64,000 nt of DNA from Spirosoma rhododendri (GTDB taxonomy: Bacteria > Bacteroidota > Bacteroidia > Cytophagales > Spirosomataceae). The position numbers were made by a program, and so were the translations under genes. A model generated the notes under the pieces. It did not search any database, was not told where the DNA came from, and saw nothing but the letters and a program-made list of their open reading frames with translations. The stretch is taken from positions 806,001 to 870,000 of the forward strand of contig NZ_CP051677.1 in the NCBI RefSeq assembly GCF_012849055.1, in the 5' to 3' direction. Below, in pieces: positions 8,923 to 16,647 of the stretch. Within the stretch, counting starts at the first letter, position 1. Each line of letters opens with the position of its first letter.

Positions 8923-8928
8923 GGGTGG

Positions 8929-9095
8929 GTTTAGGGTTTGACGTTTAAGGTTTAGTCTGTGTCCTCACAGACCGCTGCTGCGTCAGCGAAATTCACCTGC
9001 CGGATGACCTGTCTGTGAGGACGCAGACCGGGGCAATGTTCAATGTATTTACTATTCGCGGAGCAACCTTGAACGCTAAACCACAAACCTTACAC
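8929..9095. repeat. Composite inverted repeat: TTTAAGGT octamers outside, GTCTGTG palindromes inside
   Basis: The outer arms (about 8929-8954 and 9064-9095) are 8-base units of the TTTAAGGT class in opposite orientation. The inner arms are two self-palindromic 18-mers, GTCTGTGTCCTCACAGAC (8955-8972) and GTCTGTGAGGACGCAGAC (9011-9028), related to the hairpin at 562-589. The element fills the gap between the two permease genes and overlaps the stop codon of the upstream one at 9090. Confidence 0.75.
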
Positions 9096-9938
9096 TTGCT
9101 CAACATACTTGCGTTGGATGATGACGACGAACAGGATGATCAGGGCGAAGCAGAAACCCAGCGTGGCCGAATAACCCATGTGATAGTACTGAAACGCCTG
9201 TTTGTAAATGTACATCACCGCCGACAACGTACTGTTCAACGGCCCACCCTCGGTCATGATATACGGTTCGATAAACAGCGAAAATCCACTGATGGTCGAC
9301 AGGACGACGACCGTAAACAGTGTGGGGTTGATGATGGGCAGCGTGATGTACCGGAATTTCTGCCAGGTCGTTGCTCCTTCCAGATCAGCCGCTTCGTAAT
9401 ACTGTTCCGGCACCGATTGCAGGCCGACCAGAAATAGAATTACATACAACCCGACGTTCTTCCAAGTTGCCATCATCGCGATGGAATACATGGCGATAGC
9501 CGGGTCGTCGAGCCAGGCCACACGCGGCAGATGCAGGTCGGTTAGCAGTCGATTGATGAGTCCGGCGTTGAACCCGAGCAGCTGCTGCCACAGAATCGTG
9601 ACGACAACGCCCGACACGATGACGGGCAGAAAAAACGACGCCCGGAAGAAAGCTGCCCCCCGCACCGTCCGGTTCAATAGCTCGGCCAGCCCCAACGCGA
9701 CGACGATCTGCAATGGAATATGTACCAGCAGAAACCGGATTGTGTTCCAGAGTGCCTGCCAGAACAGCCGGTCGTGCAGCAGCCGCTCGTAATTGCTCAG
9801 CCCGATGTATTCCATTGGCGAAATGATGTTCCACCGGTGAAACGTCAGCACAATCGAGAACACAACGGGAAACGCCACAAACACCGCAAAGTGCAGCACG
9901 TACGGCGAAACGAGCAGGTATGGGGTGAGTTTTTTCAT
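9090..9938 (-). CDS. Sugar ABC transporter permease (MalF type)
   Basis: This permease has 282 residues when started at the ATG at 9938 (MKKLTPYLLVSPYVLHF). A longer in-frame form to 10010 would begin inside an intergenic repeat and adds 24 non-conserved residues, so it was rejected. About six membrane helices are visible, and the EAA loop reads YEAADLEGATTWQKFRYITLP. It pairs with the MalG-type permease just downstream. The C-terminus ends with a helix and the charged tail QRKYVEQV, as in CUT1 MalF/UgpA proteins lacking the large periplasmic loop of E. coli MalF. Confidence 0.9.
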   Translation of the reverse strand: MKKLTPYLLVSPYVLHFAVFVAFPVVFSIVLTFHRWNIISPMEYIGLSNYERLLHDRLFWQALWNTIRFLLVHIPLQIVVALGLAELLNRTVRGAAFFRASFFLPVIVSGVVVTILWQQLLGFNAGLINRLLTDLHLPRVAWLDDPAIAMYSIAMMATWKNVGLYVILFLVGLQSVPEQYYEAADLEGATTWQKFRYITLPIINPTLFTVVVLSTISGFSLFIEPYIMTEGGPLNSTLSAVMYIYKQAFQYYHMGYSATLGFCFALIILFVVIIQRKYVEQV

Positions 9939-9949
9939 AGCTACAGTTA

Positions 9950-10030
9950 TTGAATGATAGAGTGATAGAATGATTGAATGCGTTACCGGAAGTGTTTCCC
10001 ATTCAACCATTCAACACTCTATTATTCAGT
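9950..10030. repeat. Octamer-built inverted repeat, TTGAATGA class
   Basis: The left arm (9950-9981) is four 8-base units close to TTGAATGA or TAGAGTGA. The right arm (9999-10030) is four units of the complementary class. It fills the gap between the binding-protein gene, whose stop at 10022 it overlaps, and the permease start at 9938. The same class occurs at 23895-24004. Confidence 0.8.
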
Positions 10031-11320
10031 CATTAACAACACATCCACCGCCCGCGCGGCATCGGCGATGGCGGCTTCGGGCGTTTTCTTACCGAAGATG
10101 ACGCAGGCTTCGTACTCCTGCGAAATAATGTCGAACACTTCCACGATTACCTCGCTGTTGTCGACACCCCGGATGTAGCGGGTTTGCCGGGCCAGCGGTG
10201 CCATGCGCGGGTTCTTAGCCAAGAACGGTGCAAAAAATGGATCGGTGTCGAGCTGCTGCCGACGCGGAAACTGCCCGGTCAGTTCCATCAGCCGCAGATC
10301 ACCGGGTTTGTCGACCAGCGTTTTGACGAACGCCCAGGCCGCTTTCGGATCAGGGCAGGTGTTGAAAATGACAATATTTTTGGGGTCGCCATAGGTATAA
10401 ATTGGCCCCTGATGGCCGTCGGGTACAGGCATTGGGTAGAACGCATAGCGCAGGTCAGCACCGCCGAATTTATCCAGGTAGCTCAGTTGCCACGGCCCCG
10501 TAAACTGCGTCGCGATACGTTGGTCGATGAAGGGGTCGCGGGTGGCGGAAAGTCGTTCGCGGGCGAAGTAGTTATTGCGGTACAGCGTCTGCAAAAAGCG
10601 AAACACCTCCACCGCTGCTGCGTTGTTGAAAGCCGCTTTAGCCAGTTGCCCCGGCTGCTGCGACAACAGGGGAGCACCGTTGGACGCGGCCAGATAGAGC
10701 GGGTAAAAATTAAACAGCCGTTGGTACCAGATCGCCTTCACTTCGGTATACCCCAGCCAGTGATTGACATAGCCGTTCGCATCCTTGGTCTGCATCAGTT
10801 CGCCCGCCCGCAGGTAACGGCTGTAGTCAAAAGGTGGCCCGGCGGGTGTGTCAGGCGTTAGCATACCAGTATTGCACAGCGTCATGATCGGGTTCACTTT
10901 CCACGGCACCTGATAAATGTGCCCGTCAGACGACGTGACTTCTCGAATCATGGCACTGTCGCAGCGCGCCCGGATGAACGATCGAAAATCAGCAATCGTG
11001 TCGAGGGGTACCAGCACACCGGCTTTGGCGTACATCTCCACGCTCCCCTGCCACATATTGGCGTAAATGTCGGGCGTAGTCTTGCCCACCACCGACGCCA
11101 GAATAATCTCCTCGCTCGACTGCCCTTCGGGAATGGGCTGGTAGCGGAGGGGCTTGTCGGGCCGGGTGCGCTGCCAACGCTCGGCAAACTCCCGCGCAAA
11201 CTGAATTTCCCCACCGTTGTTCGAGCACCAGAACACAAGCTTCCGCGTCTTTCCTTCCTCCCGCGACTGACAGCCGATCGTGAACAGGGCCAGTAAAATG
11301 AGCAGTCGGGATATAGCCAC
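10022..11320 (-). CDS. Extracellular sugar-binding lipoprotein (family 1)
   Basis: This 432-residue protein has a lipoprotein signal with lipobox FTIGC at about 13-17, so it is probably anchored in the periplasmic face of the membrane. The segment KLVFWCSNNGGEIQFAREFAERWQ opens the first lobe of a family-1 solute-binding protein, and YTYGDPKNIVIFNTCPDPKAAWAFVKTLV lies in the second lobe near the usual binding cleft. It is the first gene of the five-gene transporter operon and sets its specificity, which cannot be read from the sequence. A terminator at 11428 isolates it from the giant gene upstream. Confidence 0.9.
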   Translation of the reverse strand: MAISRLLILLALFTIGCQSREEGKTRKLVFWCSNNGGEIQFAREFAERWQRTRPDKPLRYQPIPEGQSSEEIILASVVGKTTPDIYANMWQGSVEMYAKAGVLVPLDTIADFRSFIRARCDSAMIREVTSSDGHIYQVPWKVNPIMTLCNTGMLTPDTPAGPPFDYSRYLRAGELMQTKDANGYVNHWLGYTEVKAIWYQRLFNFYPLYLAASNGAPLLSQQPGQLAKAAFNNAAAVEVFRFLQTLYRNNYFARERLSATRDPFIDQRIATQFTGPWQLSYLDKFGGADLRYAFYPMPVPDGHQGPIYTYGDPKNIVIFNTCPDPKAAWAFVKTLVDKPGDLRLMELTGQFPRRQQLDTDPFFAPFLAKNPRMAPLARQTRYIRGVDNSEVIVEVFDIISQEYEACVIFGKKTPEAAIADAARAVDVLLMTE

Positions 11321-11427
11321 GGTGTATAGTTTATACCAGCAGAAACTACAAAAGATCGGTTACGGATTGACTTACCCCCGGGCGGTCTGTTGAATAGGCG
11401 AATCGCCTGGCGTTTTTCGTAGAAACA

Positions 11428-11460
11428 AAAAACCCCGGCAACAGTGTCGCCGGGGTTTTT
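11428..11460 (-). terminator. Rho-independent terminator of the giant repeat-protein gene
   Basis: A 12-base GC-rich stem (11428-11439 with 11449-11460) is followed on the minus strand by a T-run (plus-strand A-run 11427-11432). It lies just past the stop codon at 11518. Confidence 0.85.
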
Positions 11461-11517
11461 GCTTGGCATAGTCTCTCTCTATGTCACTCTACGTACCCAC
11501 CGAAGCGGGCAGTTTCG

Positions 11518-14500
11518 TTAGCGCGTTTTCCGAATTACAACCGGTACGCACTTAGGTGCACAGACACACTCCGCAGGGTTGAGGTACACAACCACGTCGG
11601 TGAAGCAGGTACCACCCGCGCTATACAGACGGACAGTGTAGGCCTGCCGTGTGTTCGGATTAGTCAGACCGCTGAACGTGATGCTCGTACCGCTGACCGC
11701 CGTTGCACCGTTGAAGTCAGGACCGCTGTAGGTAGCACCCATTGAGTAGCCTGCTTTCGCCGTGTTGCGCAGCGTGGTGAGGGTAATTTTAGCATCGCTG
11801 TTCGCGGTAGTTCCGTTACAGGTCGCCATCGTTACCGTCGCCGGATCATCGTAAGCGGGTGCCGGATTAACCGTTACCGTTACCGCCGTCGTAGCCGAGC
11901 AGCCAGTCGAGAGCGTACAGGTTGCCGTGTAGCTCGTCGTCATGGTTGGCTCAACCAGCAGCGAAGCATTCGTGTCACCCGTGTTCCAGACTACCGTACC
12001 GCTGCAACCATTCACCGTCAGCGTGGTCGACTGACCAGCGCACAGGATTGCCGATGGAGCCGAGCTCGTCACGGTCAGTACTGGCGTTGGGTATACCGTT
12101 ACCGAGGTGCTCGCTACACTCGTACAACCGGTGGCTGCGTTGCCTACCGTTACCGAGTAAGTACCGCTTACGGTTACGCTGATGCTTTGCGTCGTTTCGC
12201 CGTCTGACCACCGGAATACCGAGCCGCCATTAGCTGTGAGCAGGATGCTCGTGCCCTGGCAGGCTGTTGCGCTGCTGGCCGTGATCGTGGCTACTGGGTT
12301 CGGGTTGACCGTTACCGTACCCGTCGCGGTGCTCGAACAGCCTTCGGTGCTCGTTGCCGTCACGCTATAGGTCGTTGTACCCGTCGCGCTCAGTACACCC
12401 GTGGTCGCACTCGAGCTACCGGCCGAGGTCGGCGTCAGACCCGTCGAGAAGGCGTAGGTATACGTGCCCGCTGCGGCTACACTAGCTGATAGCGTTGCCG
12501 TCGTGCCGGCGCAGATGGTTGCGCTGGTCAGCGTCACCACTGGGTTCGGATTCACCGTTACCGTGCCCGTGGCCGTCGAGGAACAACCCTGTGCTGACGT
12601 GGCCGTCACGCTGTAAGGGTAGGAACCTGCTGCCAGCGAAGCCGTCGTTGCCGATGCGCTGCCCGGTGCCGTTGGCGTCAGGCCCGTCGAGAAGGCGTAG
12701 GTGTAGGTGCCAGCGGCTGCTACGCTAGCCGACAGGGTAGCCGTCGTACCGGCACAAATCGTCGCGCTGGTCAGCGTCACTACTGGGTTCGGGTTCACCG
12801 TTACCGTACCCGTCGCGGTGCTTGAACAACCTGCTGCCGACGTCGCCGTCACGCTGTAGGGGTAGGAACCTGCTGCCAGTACACCCGTGGTCGCGCTTGA
12901 ACTACCGGCTGACGTTGGGGTCAGGCCCGTCGAGAAGGCGTAGGTGTAGGTACCAGCGGCTGCTACACTAGCTGATAGCGTTGCCGTCGTGCCGGCGCAG
13001 ATGGTTGCGCTGGTCAAGGTCACCACTGGGTTCGGGTTCACCGTTACCGTGCCCGTGGCCGTCGAGGAACAACCCTGTGCTGACGTGGCCGTCACGCTGT
13101 AAGGGTAAGTACCTGCTGCCAGTACACCCGTGGTAGCACTGCTGCTGCCAGCTGAGGTTGGGGTCAGACCCGTCGAGAAGGCGTAGGTATACGTACCTGC
13201 GGCTGCTACACTAGCCGATAGCGTGGCTGTCGTACCGGCGCAGATCGTCGCGCTGGTCAAGGTCACCACTGGGTTCGGGTTCACCGTTACCGTGCCCGTT
13301 GCAGTACTCGAGCAGCCTTCTGCCGAAGTCGCCGTCACGCTGTAGGGGAAGCTACCGGCTGTGTTAAGTGTACCCGTGGTCGCACTCGAGCTACCGGCTG
13401 ACGTTGGGGTCAGACCTGTCGAGAAGGCGTAGGTGTAGGTGCCCGCGGCTGCGACGCTAGCTGACAGGGTGGCCGTCGTACCGGCGCAGATGGTTGCGCT
13501 GGTCAGCGTTACTACTGGGTTCGGGTTCACCGTTACCGTGCCCGTGGCCGTCGAGGAACAACCCTGTGCTGACGTGGCCGTCACGCTGTAAGGGTACGTG
13601 CCTGCTGCCAGTGCACCCGTAGTAGCGCTGCTGCTGCCAGCCGAGGTTGGGGTCAGGCCCGTCGAGAAGGCGTAGGTGTAGGTGCCCGCGGCTGCGACGC
13701 TAGCCGATAGCGTTGCTGTCGTACCGGCGCAGATCGTCGCGCTGGTCAGCGTTACTACTGGGTTCGGGTTCACCGTTACCGTGCCCGTGGCCGTCGAGGA
13801 ACAACCCTGTGCTGACGTGGCCGTCACGCTGTAAGGGTACGTGCCTGCTGCCAGCGAAGCCGTCGTTGCCGATGCGCTGCCCGGTGCCGTTGGCGTCAGA
13901 CCCGTCGAGAAGGCGTAGGTGTAGGTGCCCGCGGCTGCGACGCTAGCTGACAGGGTGGCCGTCGTACCGGCGCAGATGGTTGCGCTGGTCAGCGTTACCA
14001 CTGGGTTCGGGTTGACTGTTACCGTGCCCGTCGCGGTGCTCGAACAACCCTGTGCTGACGTGGCCGTCACGCTGTAGGGGTAGGAACCTGCTGCCAGTAC
14101 ACCCGTGGTCGCACTGCTACTGCCAGCCGAGGTTGGCGTCAGACCCGTCGAGAAAGCGTAGGTGTAGGTGCCTGCCGCTGCGACGCTAGCCGACAGGGTA
14201 GCCGTCGTACCGGCGCAGATGGTTGCGCTGGTCAGCGTCACCACTGGGTTCGGGTTCACCGTTACCGTGCCCGTGGCCGTCGAGGAACAACCCTGTGCTG
14301 ACGTGGCCGTCACGCTGTAGGGGTAGGAACCTGCTGCCAGTATACCCGTGGTCGCACTGCTGCTGCCAGCCGAGGTTGGCGTCAGGCCCGTCGAGAAGGC
14401 GTAGGTGTAGGTGCCTGCCGCTGCTACGCTAGCCGATAGCGTTGCTGTCGTACCGGCGCAGATGGTTGCGCTGGTCAAGGTCACCACTGGGTTCGGATTC

Positions 14501-15869
14501 ACCGTTACCGTTGTGCTTGCTGATGCCGGACAGGTCCCGTAAGCCGATGATGTGAACGTTACTGAGTACGCCGTCGTACTGGTCGGTGCTACCAGAATTG
14601 TGCTGGTATTGGCCGATACAGTTGTTCCGTCGCTCCATGTCATCGTACCAGCCGAACTACCGTTACCAGTAGCCGTGGCCGTCAGGCTAACCGAGCTGCC
14701 TGCGCAGATGGCCGGGTTGCTCGGTGTAATCGCCAGGGTCGGAATGATGCCGTCTTCTACGATGATCGGACAGCAGCTGCCAGTTCCGCAACCACCCGTT
14801 CCTGAGGCCGTGTAGCTATAGCTGCCCGCCTGCGTAATGGTGTAGCTGTTACCGGTGGCTACCTGTGTGCTACCCCGGTACCAGGTTACATTGCTGAAAC
14901 TAGCCGGTACCGATGCCAGATACGACTGGCCCGCACATAGTTTAACCGGCACTGTTACACAGGTCCGGCTGACGTTATTGCTCAGGTTGTATTCGGGCTG
15001 TCCGCTCGAAGCGTCGGCCGTTACATAAGCCGTATTGAACAGCACCCCTTCAGAAGCTGTCCGTGTCGTTACGGTTACTGTACTCGATGAATTAGCACCC
15101 GAGATAGTGCCCAGCGACCAGGTTAATACGGTCTGGACTGCTGTGCCGCTGCCGACGGTACTGGTCGCGGCTGCGGGCGAAGAAGATACGTAAGTCAGGC
15201 CGAGGTCGAGGGTATCCCGTACCGTGACGCCGGTGGCTACGTCGGTTGCGTTGGCGGCTACGTTGGTCACCTGAATGGTGAAGGTCACGTTGCTGCCCAA
15301 TGTTACGGATGAGGCATTAGTGGTTTTGGTAATACTCAAATCGGGATCGCCCGACGAGAACCCAAAATCATTGGCATTACTCGCTGTGTTGTTCGATGTG
15401 GTAGTTACGTTGATTACCGCCAGATTACCGACCAGTTGGGCGTCGCTGTCAGCCGCATCGTTTCCGTTGCTGTTGACATCCTGTTTGGTCAGCGTAAAAC
15501 CCGTCGGAAAGTCGGCCCGCCGGATACGCACTTCGTAAACCGTGTTAGGCTTCAGCCCATTTGTAACGTTTGTGTTGTCGAAGGCATAGGTTCCATTAGC
15601 ATCCGACGTCGTTGACCCGCGTAGTACCCCGTTTTCATAAAGATAAACCGGGACGTTTGCCACGCCCGGATCGATAGCATCCTGAATACCATTCCGGTTA
15701 TAATCCTGAAAGATTCGGGTGCCAATTGCCAGCGCTGTTGGCGCGCCCACTCGTCCGGGGGCCTGTCGGACGGGCTCCCCGCCCATACAGTCATGGACAT
15801 CAGCCAGGCAAGGCTGATTGTCCATGCTGCAATGAACGCAGAACGCCCCGATTTGTAGGTGTTCTTCAT
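11518..15869 (-). CDS. Giant secreted SdrD-B/DUF11/repeat protein, frameshifted near its start
   Basis: The long open frame (11518-15825, 1435 codons) has an SdrD B-like domain (IFQDYNRNGIQDAIDPGVANVPVYLYENG), a DUF11 domain (DLSITKTTNASSVTLGSNVTFTI), Ig/PKD-like modules, nine near-identical 81-residue modules, two more modules and the tail CVCAPKCVPVVIRKTR. It has no signal peptide of its own. A good one (MKNTYKSGRSAFIAAWTISL, from 15869) lies in the next frame and runs straight into this region. One extra base in the G5 run 15757-15761 or the C4 run 15777-15780 would join them. It is probably a surface or secreted structural protein. The break is either an assembly error or phase variation. 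Confidence 0.8.
12310..14502 (-). repeat. Nine tandem 243-base coding repeats
   Basis: Nine in-frame copies of an 81-residue module run from VNPNPVVTLTS to GCSSTATGTVT. Each contains one cysteine near the start (SATICAGTT) and one near the end (EGC or QGC), possibly a disulfide. Copies 5 and 9 carry one extra residue. The measured length of 2193 bases equals nine times 243 plus six. DNA identity between copies is very high, so copy number is likely to vary by recombination. Confidence 0.9.
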
Positions 15870-16647
15870 AGTTATCAAAACAGTATAGCTTTACGGATCT
15901 TACGTATGTACGTCCATACGTTTATCCGCGTAGGGGGTCGGCAAACAAAATGCCAGACTACGGGTTCCCTTCCGGCTGATAGACATCCCCTTCCGGGACA
16001 CAGCGTCATATTTTCTGGTCCAGCCGTCTGTTCAAGGCATATTTATCAGAAAAATCCACCTTTATGTAAGCATAAAATCTTGATATACAGATATTTAATA
16101 AAGCGTATAGTATATATTTTTAGCTATTTAGGTTACTTATAGATTCTGTTTGCAAGAAATCTCATTATACACTAAATAATTTGTTCTTTTTGGATAATAA
16201 TATACTTAATTGACCCAATCGGGATATACGTATAACATAGTTACAGAGTGTGCCAATTTTCTGAAGCCTATCTTTTTTGACAAATAGCGCGTTCTCCACA
16301 CTAAGATTATGCCAATCACACTTTTTCACTAACATCTGTATGTAATACATCCGTCAGAAACGCGGCCTACCTTTGACTATTTATACCGCTTGCTCAACTT
16401 GATACTTAAGTAATTACCACATGTCGGTACTTTTTAACCATCATACCTAAAGGCACTTGGTTTTTTTACTGCCGTTTGTATATTTGACCCCAATACCTTT
16501 CAAAAAACTTACCTAACCTACTCATAATGAGCTACTTGATAAGCATTTTTTCGACTAGCTTATTTGCCTAACCTTAGTTGATCTCCCTACTTTAAAATAC
16601 GGCCCGCAGTGAGAATGCGCACCCTGACGGGCTGATCGATTGTCGGC
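15870..16647. other. AT-rich divergent intergenic region, no convincing gene
   Basis: About 780 bases, notably AT-richer than its neighbours, separate the divergent giant gene and SNF2 gene. A -33/-7 promoter pair for SNF2 is at 16457-16486. A 61-codon open frame on the minus strand (16165-16350) has no recognisable features and is probably chance. The promoter of the giant gene was not located. Confidence 0.5.
16457..16486 (+). promoter_or_regulatory. Bacteroidota-type promoter of the SNF2 gene
   Basis: TTG at 16457-16459 and TATATTTG at 16479-16486 (consensus TAnnTTTG) are 19 bases apart, a normal spacing for the Bacteroidota primary sigma factor. The SNF2 start is 162 bases downstream, leaving a long leader. 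Confidence 0.6.

Noticed and set aside
12310..14502. Tandem repeat array considered as a CRISPR
   Set aside because: Units are 243 bases, in frame and nearly identical without unique spacers; they are protein repeats.
16165..16350. A 61-codon minus-strand ORF in the AT-rich gap
   Set aside because: It has no start context, no homology-like motif and biased composition; probably chance in AT-rich DNA.
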